Notes: a model not told the origin generated them from the letters alone. A DNA stretch of 64,000 nucleotides from Spirosoma validum (GCF_014699035.1 NZ_JACXAA010000002.1:744001-808000), one strand, 5' to 3'; positions 36,020-43,909 are shown, counted from the first letter of the stretch. Made by a program: numbers and translations.

Positions 36020-36388
36020 TTATTTTGCAAGTTGATATTCCTTTATTAAGCTTGAAGCCGACAAATGGAGTGCATCAGTAAGATTCCGAATCATTTCTAC
36101 CGTCAATTTTCGTTTGCGATTAAGCACTTCCGAAACCCGACTTTTACCACCAATGATACCCACCAGGTCCTGTTGTTTCAAATCCATTTCTTCTAACCGA
36201 ATCTTGATAGCTTCAATTGGGTCAGGGGCTTCGATGGTATAATGTTCGTTTTCGTAGCTGTCGATTAACAGACTCAACAATTCGGCTTCATCGCCTTCGG
36301 GTGTATCAGCAGATGCATCGAAAATTTCGTCAAGTCGTTTTAGCGCTTGCTCGTAATCAGCCTCTGTTTTTATTGGTTTAATGTCCAT
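36020..36388 (-). CDS. higA: Antitoxin HigA (HTH domain)
   Basis: A 122-residue protein starting at ATG 36388 (MDIKPIKTEADYEQAL). The N-terminal half is acidic and helical, a usual toxin-binding region for this family (the YEQALKRLDEIFDA string is typical). The C-terminal half is a Cro/XRE helix-turn-helix: MDLKQQDLVGIIGGKSRVSEV followed by LNRKRKLTVEMIRNLTDAL. It follows the toxin gene by 16 bp, the toxin-first order typical of higBA. It should neutralise HigB and repress the operon. Confidence 0.93.
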   Translation of the reverse strand: MDIKPIKTEADYEQALKRLDEIFDASADTPEGDEAELLSLLIDSYENEHYTIEAPDPIEAIKIRLEEMDLKQQDLVGIIGGKSRVSEVLNRKRKLTVEMIRNLTDALHLSASSLIKEYQLAK

Positions 36389-36404
36389 ACAAAGAATTTG
36401 AAGT

Positions 36405-36701
36405 TTACACCGTTTCAGCATCTACTTTGTCGTATTCGGCATGAGTACCCACAAAACGGATGAATGCCCATTGTCGCTGATAATTAAATTTCACAATCAG
36501 CCGATAATCATTGCCTTTGATATTAAACACGACTCTATTCCCAGCAACGATGCTGGCATTAGCATATGTGTTCTTGATATCGTTTGGACTTTTCCAATTA
36601 GCCTGTTTAGCTGTTTCATACCAAGTCTTTAAGTACTGCTCAGCGTTGGAATGCTTTTCCCAAAATTCTTTGAGCGTTCGCTTTGCAATGATTCGTTTCA
36701 T
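36405..36701 (-). CDS. higB: Toxin HigB (RelE-like mRNA interferase)
   Basis: A 98-residue protein of the HigB family. The signatures are MKRIIAKRTLKEFWEKH at the start, GNRVVFNIKGNDYRLIVKFN near 55 and AFIRFVGTHAEYDKVD near the end. Members cleave ribosome-bound mRNA. The ATG is at 36701. It is followed by higA. The pair lies between lptB and recO, both housekeeping genes, and is likely an acquired module, although base composition is not obviously different. Confidence 0.94.
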   Translation of the reverse strand: MKRIIAKRTLKEFWEKHSNAEQYLKTWYETAKQANWKSPNDIKNTYANASIVAGNRVVFNIKGNDYRLIVKFNYQRQWAFIRFVGTHAEYDKVDAETV

Positions 36702-36761
36702 TGCAGCAATAATAAGGCACGAAGGGGATTTTTAGTTCTCGAAATGGGAACTTTTTCTGTT

Positions 36762-37454
36762 TTATCCTAAAACCTCCCGCAATACCGGCAGCGATTTTAC
36801 TTCGCCGATTGAATCAATGTGAATTTGATAATAGGCCACCAAGGCGTCAAGCAGTTCGTTACGTGCTGACCGGCTCAGTTTGATAGGGGTTCCGAGCGGT
36901 TGACGTAGCATAATGTTGAGTGCCGTTTCCATTTCATTGTCGGGTAGAAATGGATAGGAGTTTTCGCGAAGCTGATTCTCAAACTCGCGGGCTGATTCGG
37001 GGCCGAAACCCAGGAAAAACGATAGTTTTAACAAAAAGGCAAGGTGAAAATTCTCATAGTTCGAATGAGCATTTTCCAGAAATAAAACCGAGTTTACCAG
37101 GAAGCGAAAAAGGGTCGGATTATTGGCTTCCTCTTTCAGTACTTTATTTAAAAATTCCGTCACGAACATGGCAATGGTCGATTTAGTAACCTCGAACGGC
37201 AAGCTCTGAAACGGATGGCTGGTTTTCATTTCCGACAATCGGTGCAGATCGCGGTCGGGCTTGTTATAAACGACCATGTCAAGCAACGTTAACGGCTGAA
37301 ATAGAGCGATTTTGTTGTTCTTACTCCGGGCCGTGCGAACACTATTGACCAGATAGCTTTGTAACCCAAACTCTTCGGTATAGATGCGGGCAATGATAGA
37401 CGTTTCGCGGTAACGGATATAACTGAGGGCTATTCCCTGCGTTTTTTGCAGCAT
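36762..37454 (-). CDS. recO: DNA repair protein RecO
   Basis: A 230-residue protein that loads RecA onto SSB-coated DNA together with RecR. The N-terminal OB fold reads LQKTQGIALSYIRYRETSIIARIYTEEFGLQSYLV, with FQPLTLLDMVVYNK and LHRLSEMKTSHPFQSLPFEV following, and a helical region with FHLAFLLKLSFFLGFGP near 140 follows. No zinc-binding Cys cluster is seen, as in many Bacteroidota RecO proteins. Start ATG at 37454. Confidence 0.93.
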   Translation of the reverse strand: MLQKTQGIALSYIRYRETSIIARIYTEEFGLQSYLVNSVRTARSKNNKIALFQPLTLLDMVVYNKPDRDLHRLSEMKTSHPFQSLPFEVTKSTIAMFVTEFLNKVLKEEANNPTLFRFLVNSVLFLENAHSNYENFHLAFLLKLSFFLGFGPESAREFENQLRENSYPFLPDNEMETALNIMLRQPLGTPIKLSRSARNELLDALVAYYQIHIDSIGEVKSLPVLREVLG

Positions 37455-37491
37455 GTTTATTCAACCGCCGAAGCGGTAATACGTAAGCCTA

Positions 37492-37908
37492 CTAAGTTAA
37501 TTCTTTTTCCACAAATTCCCGGCTAAATTCCCGAATCTCGTTACGTACCTCCCGATAGAGAGCCAGTATCAGATCTGGATCTCCACCCGCTTTCGAAGGA
37601 TCTGAAAAATTTTGGTGAATTCGATTTGTTTTGCCTGTCCAGACCGGGCAACGCTCGCTTGCATGATCACAAACGGTGATGACGTAGTCAATAGGTAGGT
37701 GAGCGTATTCGTCTGCCAGGTTCGAGGTGTGATGACTAATGTCAATGCCGTCTTCGGCCATAATCTGAACGGCTTTCGGGTTAAGTCCGTGTGTTTCGAC
37801 GCCTGCGCTCAACACGTCGGCCCGATCACCAGCAAATTTCTGTAAATAGCCGTGAGCCATCTGGCTACGTGTTGAATTCCCTGTGCAGAGAACCAGAATT
37901 CGTTTCAT
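37492..37908 (-). CDS. arsC: Arsenate reductase, LMW-phosphatase (thioredoxin-coupled) type
   Basis: A 138-residue cytoplasmic enzyme that reduces arsenate to arsenite. The phosphatase P-loop is VLCTGNSTRSQ with the nucleophile Cys8; the two resolving cysteines are Cys80 and Cys87 in TVCDHASERCPVW. The second P-loop cysteine seen in Staphylococcus ArsC (CTGNSCRSQ) is Thr here, which does not remove any redox residue. It is on the same strand as arsR but 195 bp beyond the micropeptide hairpin, so it may have its own promoter. No arsenite efflux pump gene is in view. Confidence 0.93.
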   Translation of the reverse strand: MKRILVLCTGNSTRSQMAHGYLQKFAGDRADVLSAGVETHGLNPKAVQIMAEDGIDISHHTSNLADEYAHLPIDYVITVCDHASERCPVWTGKTNRIHQNFSDPSKAGGDPDLILALYREVRNEIREFSREFVEKELT

Positions 37909-38060
37909 GTATCAACGTGTTTGTTTCATACCAATAGCCGACGATAAGCAACGTTCGCTACGCTGCTACGTTTGCTGAATACGCGTAAATGCTTCAATGC
38001 AGTTGACCAGCAGCTTCGGTTCTTAGGCGAAATTATTTTTAAAGGTTACTATCCGTTAAT

Positions 38061-38098
38061 CAGCTTCTCCAAACAGGAATACCCGTCTGGAGAAGCTG
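38061..38098 (-). terminator. Hairpin after the cysteine-rich micropeptide
   Basis: CAGCTTCTCCA (38061-38071) and TGGAGAAGCTG (38088-38098) pair over 11 bp around a 16-nt loop. On the minus strand it begins 5 nt after the stop codon of the micropeptide at 38104-38184. The T-run after it is weak (CTTTAAAAATAA about 15 nt later), so it is either a terminator or an mRNA-stabilising structure. Confidence 0.65.
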
Positions 38099-38103
38099 TC
38101 AGT

Positions 38104-38184
38104 CTAGCAGCAATCGTCCTCACAACAGCATTCACCATTGTCAGTGCAGCAATCGTCGATTTCACAGCAATCCGATGTTTCCAT
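38104..38184 (-). CDS. Cysteine-rich acidic micropeptide in the ars locus (26 residues)
   Basis: A 27-codon frame from ATG 38184 to TAG. The product begins METSDCCEIDDCC and ends ECCCEDDCC. It has nine Cys in 26 residues, in pairs or a triplet, ten Asp or Glu, and no Lys or Arg. I know no family it belongs to. Its context looks like that of a real gene: a palindrome nearly identical to the arsR operator lies 59 bp upstream, TATATTTG (a perfect -7 match) is 22 bp upstream, and a hairpin begins 5 bp after the stop. It lies between arsR and arsC on the same strand. Thiol-rich and acidic, it could bind As(III) or other soft metals, or act as a sensor; both are inference. Against it: no strong ribosome-binding site and no homology test here. 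Confidence 0.65.
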   Translation of the reverse strand: METSDCCEIDDCCTDNGECCCEDDCC

Positions 38185-38206
38185 GATTCTTTGTGTTTAA
38201 CGTGAA

Positions 38207-38214
38207 CAAATATA
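38207..38214 (-). promoter_or_regulatory. Candidate -7 promoter element for the micropeptide
   Basis: TATATTTG on the minus strand fits TAnnTTTG exactly and is 22 bp before the micropeptide ATG. A TTTG at 38233-38230 is 15 bp upstream, closer than the usual 19-20, so the -33 element is uncertain. Confidence 0.5.
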
Positions 38215-38242
38215 TACGTGCTTCGAAGCCAAATCAAGATCC

Positions 38243-38258
38243 ATCGTAATATTGCGAT
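38243..38258. promoter_or_regulatory. ArsR operator-like palindrome, copy 2
   Basis: ATCGTAATATTGCGAT differs by one base from the perfect palindrome upstream of arsR at 38622-38637. It lies just after the arsR stop and upstream of the micropeptide, where it would let ArsR repress the micropeptide separately. Confidence 0.75.
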
Positions 38259-38276
38259 GAATAGGTACAAAAAAAT

Positions 38277-38603
38277 TTAACAGCAACTCCGTTCAATAGG
38301 CTGACTCATAAATCCAGCAAACAACTGCCTGGACTCTTCCCAAACCGTTTCGTTAATACAGTAGCACACGCGGGGTGGATCAATATCCCCTTTGATAATA
38401 CCGATGCGTTTGAGTTCTTTCAGGTGCTGTGATACAGTAGCCTGAGCCAGTGGAAGTTCGTCGACCAGATCACCACAGACGCAGGTATTGCGTTCAACCA
38501 GAAGTTGCAGAATAGCAACACGGGCCGGATGCGCAAACGCTTTGGCCAACTCGGCGATTCGGTTCTCCTGATCCGTAAATATTTCAGTTTTCGTTAAGCC
38601 CAT
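38277..38603 (-). CDS. arsR: Arsenic-responsive ArsR/SmtB-family repressor
   Basis: A 108-residue winged-helix repressor. [22 protein letters not shown] is followed by [24 protein letters not shown], with the recognition helix near 52-66. Cys41 and Cys43 in the CVC motif match the arsenite-sensing pair of E. coli ArsR; further cysteines occur at Cys80, Cys82 and in the final ERSCC and could add thiol ligands. It should leave DNA when As(III) or Sb(III) binds. A perfect palindromic operator is 18 bp upstream, indicating autoregulation. Confidence 0.93.
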   Translation of the reverse strand: MGLTKTEIFTDQENRIAELAKAFAHPARVAILQLLVERNTCVCGDLVDELPLAQATVSQHLKELKRIGIIKGDIDPPRVCYCINETVWEESRQLFAGFMSQPIERSCC

Positions 38604-38621
38604 CGCTATTTTTTGATTCTC

Positions 38622-38637
38622 ATCGTAATATTACGAT
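38622..38637. promoter_or_regulatory. ArsR operator-like palindrome, copy 1
   Basis: ATCGTAATATTACGAT is a perfect 16-bp palindrome between the divergent arsR (start 38603) and FAH-family (start 38690) genes. A/T-rich palindromes of this form are usual ArsR binding sites. It could repress both directions. Confidence 0.8.
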
Positions 38638-38689
38638 AAAGTAAAAATAGACGCAAGTTTTCTTTACAAAATGTATCCTCCTAGATTTT

Positions 38690-39526
38690 ATGAAACTGTA
38701 CAAAACCAATTCCGGCTTCGTTGTTGAATTCCAAAACCAATTTTATTCCGTTCCAGATATCGATTGGGATGCGTTAGTCAACCGGGACGATCTATATGAT
38801 TTTCTGCACCAGCTAACTACATCAACCGATCCATTCACAGAGGGCCAGACCTGGATTCAAACGGGCTTACTGGCACCCATTGGTCGACAGGAAGTATGGG
38901 CGTCGGGTGTTACGTACCTGCGTAGCCGGAATGCGCGGATGGAAGAATCCAAAAAATCAGGAGGAGATAATTTTTATGATCGGGTTTACGATGCCGAACG
39001 GCCTGAACTATTTTTCAAAGCCACGCCAGAGCGCGTAGTAGGACCGGGAGCGAATGTTCGCATCCGGGCTGACTCAACCTGGAATGTACCCGAGCCGGAA
39101 TTAACGTTATTCATTACGTCGTCGGGCAAAATTGTGGGGTACACCTGCGGCAATGACATGAGTTCGCGGAGTATCGAAGGCGAGAATCCACTGTATTTGC
39201 CCCAGGCTAAGTCGTATGACGGAAGCGCAGCACTTGGCCCTTGTCTCTACGTCCCAGAAACGCCTGTTTCGCCCGATACGATGATTAAACTGGAAATCAT
39301 TCGTGATCAGCAGGCTGCGTTTACAAACAGCATCGCCATCAGTCAGATGAAGCGGCAGCATACGGAGCTGGTGGAATTCCTGTTCCGCGAGTGCTCGTTT
39401 GCCAACGGCTGCTACCTGATGACCGGCACCGGCATTGTTCCGTCTGACGATTTCACGCTACGTTCCGGCGATGAAATCAGTATCACCATTGATGGTATTG
39501 GAACACTAACCAATACCGTCGGCTAG
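38690..39526 (+). CDS. Fumarylacetoacetate hydrolase-family protein
   Basis: A 278-residue cytoplasmic enzyme of the FAH superfamily, which cleaves or decarboxylates beta-diketo acids in catabolic pathways. The metal-site strings are [22 protein letters not shown] (two Glu, near 122-143), [24 protein letters not shown] near 145 and [18 protein letters not shown] near the end. The N-terminal part (1-80) is the variable lid seen in sugar-acid dehydratase-like relatives. Substrate cannot be assigned. It is divergent from arsR, and the arsR operator lies in its promoter region, which may be chance. Confidence 0.9.
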   Translation: MKLYKTNSGFVVEFQNQFYSVPDIDWDALVNRDDLYDFLHQLTTSTDPFTEGQTWIQTGLLAPIGRQEVWASGVTYLRSRNARMEESKKSGGDNFYDRVYDAERPELFFKATPERVVGPGANVRIRADSTWNVPEPELTLFITSSGKIVGYTCGNDMSSRSIEGENPLYLPQAKSYDGSAALGPCLYVPETPVSPDTMIKLEIIRDQQAAFTNSIAISQMKRQHTELVEFLFRECSFANGCYLMTGTGIVPSDDFTLRSGDEISITIDGIGTLTNTVG

Positions 39527-39537
39527 CAGTCTATCAA

Positions 39538-39705
39538 TCAGGTGAGTCCCAGCGAATCTTTGTGCGATTTGCCCGCCCGTCGGCAGGCGTCGCTGCAATA
39601 AACGACCTGCTCCCAGTCGCGCTCCCATTTCTTTCGCCAGCTAAACGGGCGGTTGCAAACGGGGCAGATCTTGGTGGGCAGGTTCTGTTTTTTTTGCATC
39701 TTCAT
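39538..39705 (-). CDS. DUF2256 zinc-ribbon protein
   Basis: A 55-residue protein found by reading the minus strand: [20 protein letters not shown], then [20 protein letters not shown], then CRRAG. Two CxxC-type pairs (CPVC and CSDAC) form a zinc ribbon, and the [17 protein letters not shown] and YCSDACRR blocks are diagnostic of DUF2256. Function is unknown; members are often linked to cryptochrome/photolyase genes, none of which is seen here. It is convergent with the FAH gene, 12 bp apart. ATG at 39705 is chosen; the internal ATG at 39699 is equally possible. Confidence 0.88.
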   Translation of the reverse strand: MKMQKKQNLPTKICPVCNRPFSWRKKWERDWEQVVYCSDACRRAGKSHKDSLGLT

Positions 39706-39793
39706 ACGTCTAAAACGTAGGCTTTGATTAGGAAGTTTGTTCTGATCCTGCCTAGTTTCTGATGGCTATACGTTCGATCTGCTGATCAGGCAA

Positions 39794-40933
39794 TTAGGCC
39801 GAAATTACTTTGATACCTGATTGAACCTGAACTACTTTTTCGCGTAGCGATTCGAGTGAATCGTCCATAACCGTTACGTGGCCCATTTTGCGAAAGGGCT
39901 TGGTGATGGCTTTGCCGTAAAAAAATGGGAAAACGCCCGGCATACCCAATAGATTTTCCAGGCCTTCGTATACCGCCGGACCCGTATGACCGTCTTCGCC
40001 AAGCAAATTCACCATAGCCGCTGGCTGATAAGCCGACGTATCGCCAAGTGGATAATTGAGGATGGCGCGCCAGTGTTGTTCAAACTGTGACGTTATGTTG
40101 GCCCGGATCGTGTGATGACCGCTGTTGTGCGGACGCGGAGCTACTTCATTGATTAATACGTTGCCGTGTTTGTCCAGAAACAATTCGACCGCCAACAGGC
40201 CCACTATGCCAAAGGCATCGGCCGTTCGGCGGGCAATGTCCTGCGCCTGCTGATTGATTTCGGCTGAGATTACCGCGGGAGCGAAAAGGTATTCGACTAA
40301 GTTTAATTCGGGATGAAACACCATTTCAACCGTCGGAAATGTCTGGGTCTCACCTCGTTCGTTTCGAGCGACGATGACCGCCAACTCTTTCTCAAAATCA
40401 ACCGCTTTTTCCAGAACGCCCGGCGCGTCGAACGCTTTACCCACGTCGGCGACGGATGTGATCCGTTGCACCCCACGACCATCGTAGCCATCCCGGCCCA
40501 GCTTGTGAAAAGCAGGCAGAAAGTCGGGTTGCTGGATTTCCACTAACGCTACGTCGGCGCGGGTTTCAGTCAGGATAAAGTCGGCCGTGGGTAGGTTATG
40601 ATCACGGTAAAATTGTTTCTGGAGCCGTTTGTCCTGAATGATACGGATAACGGAAGGTTGGGGAAATACCCGCTTCCCTTCGCGTTCGAGGGCTTCGAGG
40701 GCTTCGACGTTGACACGCTCAATTTCAATGGTCAATACATCGACAGTCTGACCGAACTGGTAAACTGTATCGTAATCGGTTAGAGAACCCTGCGTAAACT
40801 GCGTGCAAAGGTGGCGGCAGGGAGCTTCAGCATCAGGATCAAGAATATGAACGCGGATGTTCCAGTCGATGGCGGCTTGAAGAAGCATCAGGCCAAGCTG
40901 GCCCCCGCCGAGTATACCAATTGTAGGTGTCAA
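39794..40933 (-). CDS. purK: 5-(carboxyamino)imidazole ribonucleotide synthase
   Basis: A 379-residue ATP-grasp enzyme that carboxylates AIR to N5-CAIR in purine synthesis. TIGILGGGQLGLMLLQAA is the N-terminal domain signature, with IHILDPDAEAPCRH near 30, ATP-grasp strands HKLGRDGYDGRGVQ near 145, EKAVDFEKELAVIVAR near 175, and VNEVAPRPHNSGHHT near 265. No in-frame ATG precedes the conserved start, so a TTG at 40933 is the probable initiation codon. purE is not in the window. A repeat-rich hairpin lies just upstream. Confidence 0.95.
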   Translation of the reverse strand: MTPTIGILGGGQLGLMLLQAAIDWNIRVHILDPDAEAPCRHLCTQFTQGSLTDYDTVYQFGQTVDVLTIEIERVNVEALEALEREGKRVFPQPSVIRIIQDKRLQKQFYRDHNLPTADFILTETRADVALVEIQQPDFLPAFHKLGRDGYDGRGVQRITSVADVGKAFDAPGVLEKAVDFEKELAVIVARNERGETQTFPTVEMVFHPELNLVEYLFAPAVISAEINQQAQDIARRTADAFGIVGLLAVELFLDKHGNVLINEVAPRPHNSGHHTIRANITSQFEQHWRAILNYPLGDTSAYQPAAMVNLLGEDGHTGPAVYEGLENLLGMPGVFPFFYGKAITKPFRKMGHVTVMDDSLESLREKVVQVQSGIKVISA

Positions 40934-40936
40934 AAT

Positions 40937-41013
40937 GAGCGAACGAAAGAGTGAAAAAGCGCACGAAATTAATTATTCGCTCGTTCAGTCCTTCGCTCGT
41001 TCACTCTTTTTCT
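40937..41013. repeat. Inverted repeat of the GAGCGAACGAAAGAGTGAA type
   Basis: AAAGAGTGAA near 40947-40956 pairs with TTCACTCTTT at 41000-41009, and nearby GAGCGAACGA/TCGTTCGCTC-like segments (CGCTCGTTC occurs twice) give alternative stems. It lies between purK and the head-GIN gene. The same words recur at 45505-45580 before the MacA-like gene, indicating a dispersed intergenic repeat. Confidence 0.6.
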
Positions 41014-41713
41014 AATCTCTCCGGCTGATATCCGAGCCACCGGATTTGCTTTTCGATAGCACTTTGGCCGAACCGTAGTAATAAATATCAGAACCGCCCG
41101 ATGCCTGCATACTCAATTCCTGCGATGCATTGACGTAAACATCAGATCCGCCCGATGAATTGGCCCGGCAAACTTCGACGGTTAATTTGCGAGCATCGAG
41201 GTCAGCACCTCCCGAACCGTTCGCGTTGAGCGTCCGGGCCGATCCCTCCAGAATGGCATCGGCACCACCGGACGCTTCCACATTTAGCTTGTTCGCTTTT
41301 AGGGTCAGTTTTATATCAGAGCCACCCGAAGCGTCTACGTTCAGATCGTTGAATGACAACGTCCCCTGTCCGAAAACATCCGCTCCGCCCGACGCCTGTA
41401 AATTCGATAACTGCTTGAACGTCAGATAAGCTTTTACGTAATTACTCCGGCCTAAATTCCAGTTCATGAATCCTTTACGGTCGATATACAGTTTTAGAAC
41501 ACCGTTTTTTATCTCCGATTTCACTTCCTCTTCGTCAATGCCTTTTACGTCTAACGTAAGCTTTTCAGAATTACCCTGGGTCAGATACACGTCAATACCG
41601 CTACTTACGCTTAAGCCCGTGAAGCCCGAAACGGCGCGATCTTTTTTCCAATCGTTGCTGGCTGAGTTAACGCCTGCTGTGAGCATTATGACTGAGATAA
41701 GAAGTGCTTTCAT
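41012..41713 (-). CDS. Secreted head-GIN domain (DUF2807) protein
   Basis: A 233-residue exported protein, signal peptide of about 19 residues (MKALLISVIMLTAGVNSAS). The remainder is a repetitive right-handed beta-helix: LSVSSGIDVYLTQG begins the domain, and LQASGGADVF, VDASGGSDIK, VEASGGADAI, ANGSGGADLD, NSSGGSDVYV and QASGGSDIYY recur about every 20 residues. This is the DUF2807/GIN layout common in Bacteroidota envelope proteins. Function is not known. It shares a short overlap with the intergenic repeat at its 3' end. Confidence 0.9.
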   Translation of the reverse strand: MKALLISVIMLTAGVNSASNDWKKDRAVSGFTGLSVSSGIDVYLTQGNSEKLTLDVKGIDEEEVKSEIKNGVLKLYIDRKGFMNWNLGRSNYVKAYLTFKQLSNLQASGGADVFGQGTLSFNDLNVDASGGSDIKLTLKANKLNVEASGGADAILEGSARTLNANGSGGADLDARKLTVEVCRANSSGGSDVYVNASQELSMQASGGSDIYYYGSAKVLSKSKSGGSDISRRD

Positions 41714-41898
41714 CCGTACAGATAATTTTAGGTTTATAGTGAAGATGATAAACAGTGTTGCTACGTTGCATAGTGAACAAAAAAAGGTGTCCGATTTCAG
41801 CAGTAGCTTTGTCCGGTAACGGACGCTTTACGTTTCTAACTGTCAGTAACTGGCTACAAATCAGCAGACTTGTGAATCTGGCACGGCGCTTGACTAAA

Positions 41899-42345
41899 TT
41901 AAGCCAGCATGGCATTGAGATCAAGATTGAGGACTTCGGAAAACGATGTTTGGGTCATTAAACCCGCATCGCCTTTGCGGTAACGGAACCAATGCTCAGT
42001 TTTGTAATCATAAACGAAACCTTCGAGAATGCCATATTCATCTTCATCAACTAACCGAATCACTTTGTTGATATCTCGCTTCAGCCCTTTGGTATGGCAT
42101 ACTTCAATAATAATAGGTGTCTGATCGGATGCATTATTAGAAAGAATTACGTCAGGAGTTGGACTGGCTTGGCCTTCGTCAAGCATTGTTTCGGGTAACG
42201 GTTCAAGAGAAATGGCTTTCGCGTCATAGTAAAGCGTACCAAGCCGGGTAGTTAATTTGGAGATGATACGTTGGTGGTCACGGGGGCCATAAACGGCCAT
42301 ATCTTCCCGAAAAATCAAGTCGTCGCTGGTGCCGGGTATATACAT
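41899..42345 (-). CDS. Uma2-like (DUF820) putative PD-(D/E)XK nuclease-fold protein
   Basis: A 148-residue cytoplasmic protein. It shows YGPRDHQRIISKLTTRLGTL near 20 and SPTPDVILSNNAS then TPIIIEVCHTKGLKRDINK, which fit the PD...ExV pattern of Uma2/DUF820 proteins, a fold related to restriction endonucleases. The usual catalytic Lys is less clear (EVCHTKG). Activity is unproven even for better-conserved members. The gene is alone on its strand and divergent from the ABC ATPase gene. Confidence 0.75.
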   Translation of the reverse strand: MYIPGTSDDLIFREDMAVYGPRDHQRIISKLTTRLGTLYYDAKAISLEPLPETMLDEGQASPTPDVILSNNASDQTPIIIEVCHTKGLKRDINKVIRLVDEDEYGILEGFVYDYKTEHWFRYRKGDAGLMTQTSFSEVLNLDLNAMLA

Positions 42346-42397
42346 GTTAATGAAGCAGTAAGTTGTAAAAACGATAGAATTTCAAAAGTAACCAATT

Positions 42398-43099
42398 ATG
42401 ATTCAACTCCGCAACGTCTCCAAGTTCTACCCCGCCGGGTTTGGCCGGGTCTATGTGCTGCGTAACATTAACCTCGATATCGCTCAAGGCGAATTTGTGT
42501 CGATCATGGGGCCATCCGGCTCAGGTAAGTCTACGCTGCTGCACATTCTGGGTTTGCTCGAAGAGCCTTCCGAAGGCGAGTATTTTTTTGATGATCAGCC
42601 CGTTCAGAAACTATCTGAAAAAAGACGTACTGAACTCCACCGTACCCGAATCGGCTTCGTATTTCAGGCGTATCATTTAATCGATGAGCTGACGGTATAC
42701 GAAAACATCGAGACACCTTTGCTTTATAAAGGACTTAGCGGTTCCGAACGGAAAAGTCGTGTAGCCGAACTCTTGGATCGCTTCAACATGGTCGCTAAGA
42801 AAGATTTGTTTCCTGCGCAATTATCGGGTGGGCAGCAGCAATTGGTTGGTATCGCACGGGCGTTGGCCGCTGAGCCTACGGTTATTTTCGCCGATGAACC
42901 AACGGGTAATCTGCACTCCGATCAGGCCCGTGACATCATGGAATTGTTCCGCGAACTGAACCAGAAAGACGGCGTAACGATCGTGCAGGTAACTCACTCT
43001 GAAGTCAACGCTGAATATGGCTCGCGGGTAATCCGGCTAAAAGATGGCTGGCTGGAAGAACCTTCAGCGATGAAGCTCAGCGAAGAGGGAGTTAAGTAG
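42398..43099 (+). CDS. ABC transporter ATP-binding protein (LolD/MacB-ATPase type)
   Basis: A 233-residue ATPase. Walker A IMGPSGSGKSTLLHILGLL near 38, Q-loop GFVFQAYHLIDELTVYENIE near 88, signature LSGGQQQLVGIARALA near 142, Walker B VIFADEPTGNLHS near 164 and VTHSEVNAEYGSRVIRLKDG near 197. The EEPSEGEYFF and FQAYHLI strings place it with FtsE/LolD/MacB ATPases. The FtsX-like permease it needs is not adjacent. The TolC and MacA-like genes on the same strand begin 0.9 kb downstream, across a gene of opposite orientation, so a functional link is possible but unproven. Its 3' end overlaps that gene by 36 bp. Confidence 0.9.
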   Translation: MIQLRNVSKFYPAGFGRVYVLRNINLDIAQGEFVSIMGPSGSGKSTLLHILGLLEEPSEGEYFFDDQPVQKLSEKRRTELHRTRIGFVFQAYHLIDELTVYENIETPLLYKGLSGSERKSRVAELLDRFNMVAKKDLFPAQLSGGQQQLVGIARALAAEPTVIFADEPTGNLHSDQARDIMELFRELNQKDGVTIVQVTHSEVNAEYGSRVIRLKDGWLEEPSAMKLSEEGVK

Positions 43100-43909
43100 T
43101 TTTTCTGCATCAATGGATGAAGAGGTATTCTCGTCGATACGTATATTATTCACGTAGCGTAACCACTGAATTCCCATTACATTGGCGCAAAAGATAGCTT
43201 CAGCCTTCGAAAACACCGCTGGTTGGTATAATCCTTCGCTTACGGAAATACCAACTGTAGGCGCTAGTCGCACGAGTTGTTGCCGAATGATGCCGTTAAT
43301 ACAACCTGTCTGGAGCGAAGGAGTGTGCAGCGTTTGATCGAAAAACCAGAATAGGTTCGATGCCAGACATTCCGCCACGTTTCCTTCCGTATCGAGTAAG
43401 ATAATGTCGTTAAGGCTATGTTGCTCTTTGTATAGACCTGCCAGTACGTAGGGGAGAGCGTTCAGGGTCTTAAAGGCTGAAACCGGGGAGAGCGATAAGC
43501 GAAAGGCATTATAAACGGCTACTCTGGCTTTTTCTGTAATCGAAAAATCCGGACCAGATTGAGCCGTAATAAGTATATTGGTGGTGTTTACGGTAGGAGT
43601 ATAAAGGCCTCCTGGTTGGCGCCAAACCTGAATTTTAACGCGAGCAGACTGATGCGTGAGTTCGTTTGCCGAAAGAAGTTGTAAAATGCATTGATAAACC
43701 GTTTCAGCCGTAAATCCGGTAGGCCGAATAAGCTGCAGTGCCGCCATACCGGCTGACAATCGGGCGAAGTGGTCAGCCCAGAACCAAAGCTGACCGTTTG
43801 CGTAGCGAATGGTTTCAAACAACCCGTCGCCATATTGAAAAGCCCGGTCGTTCGCTGAAAGTTGAAAAGTAGTCTCAGGAAGTATATCCGAATTATAAAC
43901 CAGAAACAT
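43064..43909 (-). CDS. Class IV aminotransferase (PabC/branched-chain aminotransferase-like)
   Basis: A 281-residue PLP enzyme starting at ATG 43909 (MFLVYNSDIL). Fold-type IV marks are RAFQYGDGLFETIRYANGQL near 22, ARVKIQVWRQPGGLY near 90, SAFKTLNALPYVLAGL with the probable PLP Lys near 143, and DTEGNVAECLASNLFW near 170. It could be aminodeoxychorismate lyase (folate synthesis) or an amino-acid aminotransferase; the length and the KTLN context lean to the former. It is convergent with, and overlaps, the ABC ATPase gene. Confidence 0.85.
   Translation of the reverse strand: MFLVYNSDILPETTFQLSANDRAFQYGDGLFETIRYANGQLWFWADHFARLSAGMAALQLIRPTGFTAETVYQCILQLLSANELTHQSARVKIQVWRQPGGLYTPTVNTTNILITAQSGPDFSITEKARVAVYNAFRLSLSPVSAFKTLNALPYVLAGLYKEQHSLNDIILLDTEGNVAECLASNLFWFFDQTLHTPSLQTGCINGIIRQQLVRLAPTVGISVSEGLYQPAVFSKAEAIFCANVMGIQWLRYVNNIRIDENTSSSIDAEKLLNSLFAELHR

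Noticed and set aside
37909..38060. Possible second gene between arsC and the micropeptide hairpin
   Set aside because: No frame with a plausible start, signal or cysteine pattern is visible there.
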